From Neisseria perflava (GTDB lineage Bacteria; Pseudomonadota; Gammaproteobacteria; Burkholderiales; Neisseriaceae), in the NCBI RefSeq assembly GCF_024170405.1, contig NZ_JALJYC010000012.1, positions 7,806-71,805 on the forward strand: a DNA stretch of 64,000 nucleotides. Direction: 5' to 3'. Each line of letters begins with the position of its first letter. Position 1 is the stretch's first letter. The notes under the pieces were generated by a model. It was not told the DNA's origin and searched no databases. It saw only the letters and a program-made list of their open reading frames with translations. Shown here in pieces: positions 1-8,474 of this stretch. A program made the translations under genes and the position numbers.

Positions 1-514
1 GCTCCAGCGTCACATACACATCGCAGCCGTCCAAGCGGTAATTGCCCAGCGCCGCGCCCGCCTGCGCCAAAGCGCGGATTTCGGCATGATGGCTGATGTT
101 GCAGTCTTGGATACAGCTGTTGTGCGCGGCGGCGATGATTGCGCCGTCTTTCACCACCACCGCGCCGACGGGAATTTCGCCGATTTGCGCCGCCATGTGC
201 GCCTGTTGCAAAGCCGTGCGCATAAAGTCCACCATTTCAGACGGCCTCGGGAACAAGGCTACGGGCGGATGGTTTTTTACGGCCTGCCGCAATTTTTCTT
301 TTTGCTCCGCCTCCATTTCGTGCACGTCTGCGCCGTCGCACAAAGCCGCCAGCTGCCATAAGGTACTGTTGGTCAGCGTCAGTCCGGCGGCTTTCAGCAA
401 TAAAAAAGCCTTGACTGCACCTTGTGTGCGCAAATCTTCCAGCATAACAATACCCATCTTCTGCAAAGCGCTCAGGGTTTTCGGCGCCAGCGGCGGCGTG
501 GTCAGCGGCGTCAT
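1..514 (-). CDS. tadA: tRNA-specific adenosine deaminase TadA with N-terminal TfoX-C-like domain (partial, 3' end outside window)
   Basis: The enzyme deaminates the wobble adenosine of tRNA-Arg(ACG) to inosine in the cytoplasm. The visible 171 residues begin with about 75 residues resembling the TfoX C-terminal helical domain (for example KMGIVMLEDLRTQGAVKAF), followed by the cytidine/deoxycytidylate deaminase fold with the zinc and catalytic motif HHAEIRAL and the strand CDVYVTLE. The expected second zinc motif PCxxC lies beyond position 1. The start ATG (512-514) follows the miaA stop codon by one base, so translation is probably coupled to miaA. An AG-type DUS is built into the coding sequence and reads RPSE. 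The fusion to a TfoX-like domain is, as far as I know, usual in Neisseria. Confidence 0.9.
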   Translation of the reverse strand, partial: MTPLTTPPLAPKTLSALQKMGIVMLEDLRTQGAVKAFLLLKAAGLTLTNSTLWQLAALCDGADVHEMEAEQKEKLRQAVKNHPPVALFPRPSEMVDFMRTALQQAHMAAQIGEIPVGAVVVKDGAIIAAAHNSCIQDCNISHHAEIRALAQAGAALGNYRLDGCDVYVTLE

Positions 515-515
515 G

Positions 516-1454
516 TTATGCCCCGAAATGCTGCGCGGCCAAGTTGCAGGCCGTCTGAATATAATCTTGATCGGCATACGGATCTAAGCTGTGCGCCAAG
601 GGGATTTTGCGCAGCCAGGTCAGTTGGCGCTTGGCCAGCTGGCGCGTGGCGGCCTTGCCTTTTTCTACAAACTCCGCGTAATCGTCCCGCCCTTCGAGAT
701 AATCCCACGCCTGCCGGTAGCCGACGCAGCGCATGGAAGTCATATCGGCATTCAGCGCCGGATATTTGCGGCGCAGCGCGTGCATTTCGTCTAAAAAACC
801 CTGCTCCAGCATGGTATCAAAACGCTTGCCGATTTGCGCGTGCAACAAAGCGCGTTCTTCGGGAATCAGGGCAAGGGTGCACAAATCCAGCGGCGGCGTA
901 TGGCTACTTTGCTCGGCAATATGCTGACTTAAAGGCTTGCCGGTCAGCAAAAACACTTCCAGCGCCCGCTCAATGCGCTGGCTGTCGTTGGCTTTCAGAC
1001 GGCCTGCCGTGGCCGGATCGCATTGTTGCAACTGCTGATAGAGATAATCCAAACCGTGCGCCGCTTTGTCTGCCTGCAAACGCGCACGCACGGCTTCGTC
1101 CGCTTCGGGCAAATCGTTCAAGCCTTCGGTGAGCGCGTGAAAATACATCATCGTACCGCCGACAATCAGCGGATATCGCCCCCGCGCCTGAATCTCGCCC
1201 GCCAAGCGTACGCAGTCGGCGACAAACTGAGCCGCGCTGTAACTTTCCAGCGGCGAGATGATGTCAATCAGATGGTGCGGCACAGCCGCCCGTTCCGCCG
1301 CCGTCGGCTTGGCCGTACCGATGTCCATATCGCGGAACACCAGCGCGGAGTCCAGGCTGATGATTTCAACGGGTAACTGCTCGGCAAGGCGCAGCGCGAG
1401 GCCGGTTTTGCCGCTGGCGGTCGGGCCGAGAATGGCGAAGGCTTTCGGGGTCAT
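516..1454 (-). CDS. miaA: tRNA dimethylallyltransferase MiaA
   Basis: MiaA transfers a dimethylallyl group to N6 of A37 in tRNAs that read UNN codons. The 312-residue protein has the usual family length. The P-loop GPTASGKT lies at residues 10-17, the substrate-binding segment SLDSALVFRDMDIGTAKP at about 33-50, and the GGTMMY motif near residue 99. It is followed after one base by tadA, so two tRNA-modification genes form a pair. Upstream it is separated from aroA by a DUS-pair terminator, so it probably has its own promoter in the short gap. The assignment is secure. Confidence 0.96.
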   Translation of the reverse strand: MTPKAFAILGPTASGKTGLALRLAEQLPVEIISLDSALVFRDMDIGTAKPTAAERAAVPHHLIDIISPLESYSAAQFVADCVRLAGEIQARGRYPLIVGGTMMYFHALTEGLNDLPEADEAVRARLQADKAAHGLDYLYQQLQQCDPATAGRLKANDSQRIERALEVFLLTGKPLSQHIAEQSSHTPPLDLCTLALIPEERALLHAQIGKRFDTMLEQGFLDEMHALRRKYPALNADMTSMRCVGYRQAWDYLEGRDDYAEFVEKGKAATRQLAKRQLTWLRKIPLAHSLDPYADQDYIQTACNLAAQHFGA

Positions 1455-1491
1455 GGTGAGCAGGGAAAATGAAAAAACGGATTATAGCAAA

Positions 1492-1517
1492 AAGGCCGTC
1501 TGAATTCAGACGGCCTT
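1492..1517 (-). terminator. DUS-pair hairpin after aroA
   Basis: AAGGCCGTCTGAA is followed directly by its reverse complement, giving a perfect 26-bp palindrome that starts 7 bases after the aroA stop. Inverted DUS pairs commonly serve as terminators in Neisseria. It would end aroA transcription before miaA. Confidence 0.7.
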
Positions 1518-1523
1518 GACCTG

Positions 1524-2822
1524 TTAAACCGCTTCGGTAATCAAAGCGAAGACTTCAAAATAAGTTGGGAAGGTTTTATAGGTACATTTCGGGTCGTTAA
1601 TCACCACCGGCACGCCCAGCAGCGACACCAAAGAGAAACACATCGCCATGCGGTGGTCATCGTAAGTGTCGATGGCGACTTCGGCATTCAGTTGCTTAGG
1701 TGGCGTGATGTGGATGGCTTCCGGCTCTTCCGTTACTTCCGCGCCGAGTTTGCGCAATTCGGTTGCCATCGCCGCGATACGGTCGGTTTCTTTCACGCGC
1801 CACGAGCCGATGTTGCGTAGGGTACAGGCTTGGCCGCTCGCCAGCGCGACAATCGCCAACGTCATGGCGGCGTCGGGGATGTGGTTGGCGTCCAAGTCAA
1901 ACGGCAGCACCGCTTGATTTTCTGGGCGGGAAACTTCAATAAAATTGTCGCCCCACACCACATTCGCGCCGATTTTTTCCAATTCGCGGGCAAAAGCCAC
2001 ATCGCCCTGAATGCTGTGCAAACCGATACCGGTGACGCGAATCGGCGCGCCGGAAATCAGCCCAGCACCGAGAAAATAAGACGCGCTGGAGGCGTCGCCC
2101 TCAACATGCAACACTTCCGGCGCCTGGTAACGCGCACCGGCCGGAATGTGAAACACTTGATAATTGTCATGACGCACGTTGACACCAAACTGCGCCATCA
2201 GTTTCAAAGTAATGTCGATATACGGCTTGGAAATCAGCTCGCCCACCATGCGGATGGCAAAGGCTTCGCCGGTCAGCGGCAAGGCCATTAAAAGCGCAGT
2301 CAGAAATTGGCTGGACACATTGCCCTTAATCGGAATCTCGCGCACGCCCTTGTCGCTGCGGGCATTGATTTGCAGCGGCGGATAGCCTTCGTTGCCCAAA
2401 TAGTCGATATCTGCTCCGGCAATGCGCAGCGCATCGACCAAATCACCAATCGGCCGCTCGTGCATACGCGGCACGCCGTGCAGGTGGTAATCGCCGCCCA
2501 ACACCGCCAGCACTGCGGTCAGCGGGCGAAACGCCGTCCCTGCGTTACCGAGAAACAAATCGGCTTGGCGGTTGGGAAACGCACCGCCCGTGCCGTGTAC
2601 TTTCAGACGACCTTCGTCCAGAAATTCGATGTTAACACCCAATTTCTCCAAGGCTTCCAGCATGCGGTCGGTATCGTCGGATTTGAGCAGTGAACGGATT
2701 TCGCATACATTGTCAGACAAAGCGGCCAACAGCAGCGTGCGGTTGCTGATGCTTTTCGAGCCGGGCAGCGCAACAGTGGAGGGTTTTAATTTGGCGGCGG
2801 GCAATCGGATGGATTCGGTCAT
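1524..2822 (-). CDS. aroA: 3-phosphoshikimate 1-carboxyvinyltransferase (EPSP synthase)
   Basis: The enzyme joins shikimate-3-phosphate and phosphoenolpyruvate to give EPSP in the chorismate pathway. The 432-residue length is typical. The N-terminal phosphate-binding motif LPGSKSISNR and the PEP-site motif GNAGTAFRPLTA are both present, as is the C-terminal YDDHRMAM motif. Chorismate made here feeds trpE, which lies further right in the window. It stands between a terminator on its 3' side and the bfrB terminator on its 5' side, so it is probably transcribed alone. Confidence 0.97.
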   Translation of the reverse strand: MTESIRLPAAKLKPSTVALPGSKSISNRTLLLAALSDNVCEIRSLLKSDDTDRMLEALEKLGVNIEFLDEGRLKVHGTGGAFPNRQADLFLGNAGTAFRPLTAVLAVLGGDYHLHGVPRMHERPIGDLVDALRIAGADIDYLGNEGYPPLQINARSDKGVREIPIKGNVSSQFLTALLMALPLTGEAFAIRMVGELISKPYIDITLKLMAQFGVNVRHDNYQVFHIPAGARYQAPEVLHVEGDASSASYFLGAGLISGAPIRVTGIGLHSIQGDVAFARELEKIGANVVWGDNFIEVSRPENQAVLPFDLDANHIPDAAMTLAIVALASGQACTLRNIGSWRVKETDRIAAMATELRKLGAEVTEEPEAIHITPPKQLNAEVAIDTYDDHRMAMCFSLVSLLGVPVVINDPKCTYKTFPTYFEVFALITEAV

Positions 2823-2905
2823 GGTAATCTTCTTGTATGGCGCACAATGCGGATGAGAGACAGACGCATATTATACTGAAAGTTCAGGCCGTCTGAAAAC
2901 AAAAG

Positions 2906-2942
2906 AAAACGGCATATCCGCAGGGATGGGATATGCCGTTTT
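2906..2942 (-). terminator. Rho-independent terminator after bfrB
   Basis: A 14-bp perfect stem (AAAACGGCATATCC and its complement) with a 9-base loop. Read on the minus strand it is followed by a T-rich stretch. It lies about 40 bases past the bfrB stop and contains no DUS, unlike most terminators in this window. Confidence 0.8.
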
Positions 2943-2984
2943 TCGTACTCAAGAGAACTGCTGTATTTGGCAGTGGTTTGTGTT

Positions 2985-3458
2985 TTAGTCCTCTTGCGCC
3001 CCGGTTTGCAGGTAGTTGGGCAAGCCGATGCTTGCAATCAAATCCTGCTGGGTTTCCAGCCAGTCGATGTGTTCTTCGTTGATGTCTTTTTGTTTTTCCA
3101 ACAAATCACGGCTGACATAGTCTTGTTTTTCTTCGCACAGCGCGATGGCTTCAATCAAAGCGGTATGTTTGTCATACTCTTTGGTCAAGTCGCAGGCAAT
3201 AATCTCTTCGGTTTTTTCACCGATGAGCAGCTTGCCCAGCTCTTGCAAATTGGGCAGGCCTTCCAAAAACAGGATGCGTTCGATTAAAGCGTCGGCCGAT
3301 TTCATTTCTACGATGGATTGTTTGTAGAAATGCTCGGACAGCTCTTCAAAACCCCAGTTTTTCAGAATGCGCGCATGCAGAAAATATTGGTTGATGGTAA
3401 TCAGCAGCAAACCCAAGTTTTTATTGAGTTCGCGTAACACCAAACGATCGCCTTGCAT
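2985..3458 (-). CDS. bfrB: Bacterioferritin subunit, haem-ligand type (BfrB)
   Basis: An iron-storage ferritin-like subunit of 157 residues. The N-terminus MQGDRLVLRELNKNLG and the four-helix bundle pattern match bacterioferritin. Met52, the haem-bridging ligand, is present (QSIVEMKSAD), but two ferroxidase ligands are missing: position 18 is Leu instead of Glu and position 54 is Ser instead of His. This subunit would bind haem but oxidise iron poorly by itself. It is the second gene of a two-gene unit, 25 bases after bfrA and with its own ribosome binding site (AAGGAG). In gonococci the two subunits are known to form a mixed shell, which fits the complementary residues seen here. Confidence 0.95.
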   Translation of the reverse strand: MQGDRLVLRELNKNLGLLLITINQYFLHARILKNWGFEELSEHFYKQSIVEMKSADALIERILFLEGLPNLQELGKLLIGEKTEEIIACDLTKEYDKHTALIEAIALCEEKQDYVSRDLLEKQKDINEEHIDWLETQQDLIASIGLPNYLQTGAQED

Positions 3459-3483
3459 ATGATGCTCCTTTCGTTCGGTTTAA

Positions 3484-3948
3484 TTACATTTGGCTTTGGT
3501 AGTAGTTGCCTTCGCCGACCAATTCGATCAAGCGCAGCTGTTGTTCCAACCAGTGGGCGTGATCTTCTTCAGTGTCTTTCAACTGGCTGACCATGATGTC
3601 GCGGGTAACGTAGTCTTGTACTTCTTCGCACAATTTAATGCCTTTTTTCAAGGCGTCGCGCACTTCGTATTCGGTGTTCAAGTCGGCTTTCAGGCAAGAA
3701 ATCACGTCGGTACCGATGTTCAATTCGGCACGCGTCATTTTCGGCGTACCACCCAACATCAAAATACGGCGGATAAAGTCTTCAGCGTGTTCGGTTTCTT
3801 CTTCCATCTCGTGATTCAGACGCTCGAACAATTTAGTGTAGCCCCATTCTGAATACAGGCGTGAGTGGATGAAATATTGGTCACGTGCAGCCAGTTCGCC
3901 TGACAGCAGTTCGTTCATATAATCTAAAACAGCTTGATTGCCTTGCAT
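3484..3948 (-). CDS. bfrA: Bacterioferritin subunit, ferroxidase type (BfrA)
   Basis: An iron-storage subunit of 154 residues that co-assembles with BfrB. Here the di-iron ferroxidase ligands are intact: Glu18, Glu51 and His54 (EMEEETEHAEDF), with the later Glu and His ligands visible in TEYEV and EDHAHW. The haem ligand Met52 is replaced by Thr. The pattern is the reverse of BfrB, so the pair divides haem binding and iron oxidation between subunits. It is the first gene of the unit. Upstream lies an A+T-rich region of about 440 bases shared with the divergent typA gene. Confidence 0.95.
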   Translation of the reverse strand: MQGNQAVLDYMNELLSGELAARDQYFIHSRLYSEWGYTKLFERLNHEMEEETEHAEDFIRRILMLGGTPKMTRAELNIGTDVISCLKADLNTEYEVRDALKKGIKLCEEVQDYVTRDIMVSQLKDTEEDHAHWLEQQLRLIELVGEGNYYQSQM

Positions 3949-4230
3949 AATTCTTTCTCTTTCTGTGAGAGTCCCTCAGGACGGGTTGTGTTGTGTTTCG
4001 GAATGCGTGCATTGTAGGCAAGATTTTGAAATTTCACAAATTTTCTATTTAAAATACAAACAATTATCAAAAATATATGGATAGCAAAATGCCGTCTGAA
4101 AATTTCAACTCCCTGTTTTCTATTATGATTTATTGCCATTAATATTAAGAATCCATTGCATTGCTAAAAAATATTTACGCGGCTTAACCATAAATAAAAG
4201 CAACCGACCCACAAAATTCAATCAAATTTA

Positions 4231-4245
4231 ATAATGAATCATTAT
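4231..4245. promoter_or_regulatory. Fur-box-like palindrome
   Basis: The sequence ATAATGA-A-TCATTAT is a perfect 7-1-7 inverted repeat, and on the minus strand it adjoins a GATAAT hexamer. It resembles the Fur operator, which also consists of GATAAT-type hexamers. It lies about 285 bases upstream of bfrA and 145 upstream of typA. Iron control of bfrA is plausible but is inferred only from this motif. Confidence 0.35.
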
Positions 4246-4332
4246 CATCTTTCTCCATTTCTTTCAGACGGCCTAAATCTCCCTGTTTTTCCAAACTAAA
4301 GTTACGCCAAACAATCCTTTGGCCGTATATCG

Positions 4333-4341
4333 TGTTATAAT
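4333..4341 (+). promoter_or_regulatory. Extended -10 promoter element for typA
   Basis: TGTTATAAT is a consensus extended -10 (TGnTATAAT), about 48 bases before the typA ATG. No good -35 hexamer is seen at 16-18 bases, which is common for extended -10 promoters. Confidence 0.6.
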
Positions 4342-4389
4342 GCTGAGTTATTTTTTAAACCGATTATCTATTAAGGCACCACATAAGCC

Positions 4390-6201
<1,812 letters not shown>

Positions 6202-6210
6202 CTTGCGCAA

Positions 6211-6353
6211 TATAGTCGTTTCGTTAGTTTGAAACAAGGCAGCAAGCCACAGACAGTACGGATAAAATGAACTGACTTACTTCTCAGTTTAGTTCATTCC
6301 CTCCCTGAGCAATATGCAGCAACGCTGTATCAAACCAATGGAACGCGACTATA
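6211..6353. mobile_element. Correia-like element (MITE), divergent variant
   Basis: A 143-bp element bounded by the inverted repeats TATAGTCG and CGACTATA. The inner sequence CAAGGCAGCAAGCCACAGACAGTACG resembles the Correia core (CAAGGCGACGAAGCCGCAGACAGTAC) and the right part (CAGCAACGCTGTA) resembles the Correia right arm. The centre contains an 8-bp inverted repeat, AATGAACT at 6266-6273 and AGTTCATT at 6291-6298. Correia elements end in TATAGTGGATTAA, so the ends here are related but diverged. It sits between the convergent typA and lpdA genes. Assignment is from memory of the family. Confidence 0.6.
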
Positions 6354-6358
6354 AAAGA

Positions 6359-6395
6359 AAGGCCGTCTGAAACAATCGCTGTTTCAGACGGCCTT
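6359..6395. terminator. DUS-pair terminator between typA and lpdA
   Basis: A 15-bp perfect stem (AAGGCCGTCTGAAAC and its complement) with a 7-base loop, flanked by A- and T-rich sequence. It lies between convergent genes and can act in both directions. Confidence 0.8.
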
Positions 6396-6447
6396 ATTAT
6401 ATCTGCGTTACGCTCAGTTGATCAGGCTGAGCGTAAATTTTCCGATA

Positions 6448-8244
6448 TTATTTTTTCTTGCGTTGCGGCGGCAAGTCGGTACAAGTACCCAAAGCCACTT
6501 CTGCAGCCAAACCGATGGATTCGCCCAAGGTCGGGTGCGGGTGGATGGTTTTACCGATGTCAGTTGCATCACAGCCCATTTCAATCGCCAGGCAGATTTC
6601 GCCAATCATATCGCCACCGTTCGGGCCGACGATACCGCCGCCGATAATCAGGCCGGTTTCGGCATCGAAAATCAGTTTGGTAAAGCCATCGTCACAGCCG
6701 TTAGCAATCGCGCGACCAGAAGCCGCCCACGGGAAGTTTGCTTTGGTAATTTTAATGCCTTTGGCTTTGGCTTGGGTTTCGGTAACGCCAACCCATGCCA
6801 CTTCCGGTGCGGTAAAGGCCACACCCGGAATCACGCGCGCATCAAAATAGGCTTTGTGACCGGCACAGTTTTCAGCGGCAACGTGACCTTCATGCACGGC
6901 TTTATGCGCCAACATCGGTTGGCCGACAATATCACCGATGGCATAGATATGCGGCACGTTGGTACGCATTTGTTTGTCCACCTCGATGAAACCACGATCA
7001 GTTACGGCAACACCGGCGTTTTCTGCGCCAATCAATTTGCCGTTCGGCGCACGGCCGGCAGCCACTAAGACGCAGTCATAACGTTGCGGTTCGGCCGGTG
7101 CATTCTCGCCTTCAAAGGTCACATAAATACCGTCTTCACGCGCTTCAACAGCCACGGTTTTGGTATTAATCATGATGCGGTCGAAACGGTGTTCGTTGGC
7201 TTTCTGCCAAACTTTCACCAAGTCACGGTCAGCACCCTGCATCAGGCCGTCCATCATTTCCACAACTTCCAAACGGGTGCCCAAGGTGCTGTACACCGTA
7301 CCCATTTCCAAACCGATGATACCGCCGCCGATAATCAGCATATTGCCCGGCAGCTCTTTGAGCGCCAATGCGCCGGTAGAGTCGATAATGCGCGGATCTT
7401 TCGGGATAAACGGCAGATTCATCACGCGGCTGCCTGCTGCGATGATGGCGTTTTTAAACTGAATCACACGTTTTTCGCCGGTTTCTTGCAACGGCTCGTC
7501 ATAGCCGACTTCGGCAGTCAGCTTGACTTCCATGTGGTTCGGGCCGACAAACTGACCGTCGCCGCGAATGACATCCACTTTGCGCATTTTGGCCATGCCG
7601 GACAAACCGCCTGTCAACCGACCGACTACTTTGTCTTTATAGCCGCGCAGCATATCGAGATTCAAATCCGGCTCTTGGTAAGTAATACCATGCGAAGCCA
7701 AGTGGCGCACTTCATCAATCACGTTGGCGTTGTGCAGCAAAGCTTTAGACGGGATACAGCCCACATTCAGGCAGACACCGCCCAAAGTGGCATAACGCTC
7801 GACGATGGCAACTTTCAAACCTTCGTCGGCGGCGGCAAACGCAGCAGAATAACCGCCCGGGCCGCCGCCTAAAACGACTACATCGTATTCGACATCGGCA
7901 TTGCCGCTGAAATTAGCAGCCTGAGGAGCAGCAGCGGCTGCCTGAAGCGCTTCTTGAGCAAGTGCGGCAGCAGGGGCTTCTTCAGCCTTCGGTGCTTCGG
8001 CTGCTGCGGCAGCTTCCAATACCAGAATCACGCTGCCTTCGGAGATTTTATCGCCGACTTTGACTTTAACTTCTTTGACCATACCGGCAGCTTCCGCCGG
8101 TACATCCATGGTCGCTTTGTCAGTTTCCAAGGTAATCAGGGTATCGTCCACGGCAACGGTATCGCCAGCTTTAACTTCTACCGCGATAATATCCACATTT
8201 TCGTGGCCGCCGATGTCGGGGACTTTCAATTCGATTAAGCTCAT
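6448..8244 (-). CDS. lpdA: Dihydrolipoamide dehydrogenase with N-terminal lipoyl domain (E3 / P64k type)
   Basis: E3 reoxidises the dihydrolipoamide of the pyruvate dehydrogenase complex with FAD and NAD+. The 598-residue protein starts with a lipoyl domain (residues 1-77, lipoyl lysine K43 in ETDKA), followed by an Ala/Pro-rich linker (about 78-112). Next come the FAD-binding motif GGGPGGY, the redox disulfide C158-x4-C163 (GGVCLNVGC), the NAD-binding region and the C-terminal HPHPTLGES active-site motif. The start at 8244 (MSLIELKVPD) is chosen because it matches the lipoyl domain start; the reading frame is open further upstream but encodes nothing domain-like. The extra lipoyl domain is characteristic of neisserial Lpd (P64k). 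Confidence 0.95.
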   Translation of the reverse strand: MSLIELKVPDIGGHENVDIIAVEVKAGDTVAVDDTLITLETDKATMDVPAEAAGMVKEVKVKVGDKISEGSVILVLEAAAAAEAPKAEEAPAAALAQEALQAAAAAPQAANFSGNADVEYDVVVLGGGPGGYSAAFAAADEGLKVAIVERYATLGGVCLNVGCIPSKALLHNANVIDEVRHLASHGITYQEPDLNLDMLRGYKDKVVGRLTGGLSGMAKMRKVDVIRGDGQFVGPNHMEVKLTAEVGYDEPLQETGEKRVIQFKNAIIAAGSRVMNLPFIPKDPRIIDSTGALALKELPGNMLIIGGGIIGLEMGTVYSTLGTRLEVVEMMDGLMQGADRDLVKVWQKANEHRFDRIMINTKTVAVEAREDGIYVTFEGENAPAEPQRYDCVLVAAGRAPNGKLIGAENAGVAVTDRGFIEVDKQMRTNVPHIYAIGDIVGQPMLAHKAVHEGHVAAENCAGHKAYFDARVIPGVAFTAPEVAWVGVTETQAKAKGIKITKANFPWAASGRAIANGCDDGFTKLIFDAETGLIIGGGIVGPNGGDMIGEICLAIEMGCDATDIGKTIHPHPTLGESIGLAAEVALGTCTDLPPQRKKK

Positions 8245-8338
8245 GTTTGCTTCTTTCTTAAAATATTCCGTTGTTTTCAGACGGCCTAAACCAAAATGCC
8301 GTCTGAAAAATCCGTTTGACTGTATTGAGAACAGGCTT

Positions 8339-8411
8339 TGTAGGGTATGCGCAAACCCACCATTTTGCTTGTCAAACCGACTAAGTGGCGGGTTTACACC
8401 CACCCCACACC
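8339..8411. repeat. Intergenic TGTAGGGT-type inverted repeat
   Basis: This sequence between aceF and lpdA contains inner arms AAACCCACCA (8353-8362) and TGGCGGGTTT (8386-8395), which pair with one mismatch, and starts with TGTAGGGT. Similar palindromic sequences occur at 18551-18617, 20451-20514 and 53106-53500. It lies within a 230-base aceF-lpdA gap that also holds several DUS, so it may weaken read-through into lpdA. Confidence 0.55.
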
Positions 8412-8474
8412 CATCTCTGCATTTTCAGACGGCCTTTAAACTTTAAATAGCCATCAGGCCGTCTGAAAACACGC

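Larger units (their letters stand above)
3949..4389. other. Divergent intergenic region bfrA-typA
   Basis: This is an A+T-rich region of 441 bases with no convincing gene. It holds single DUS copies near 4090 (AT type) and 4264 (AG type, reverse), a Fur-box-like palindrome at 4231-4245 and the typA extended -10 element at 4333-4341. A 71-codon minus-strand ORF across 3924-4139 lacks protein-like composition. Confidence 0.6.

Noticed and set aside
3924..4139. 71-codon minus-strand ORF upstream of bfrA
   Set aside because: It overlaps the bfrA start and its promoter region and has no protein-like composition.
8245..8403. N-terminal extension of LpdA
   Set aside because: It covers a DUS-containing intergenic repeat, and the lipoyl domain starts exactly at the chosen ATG.
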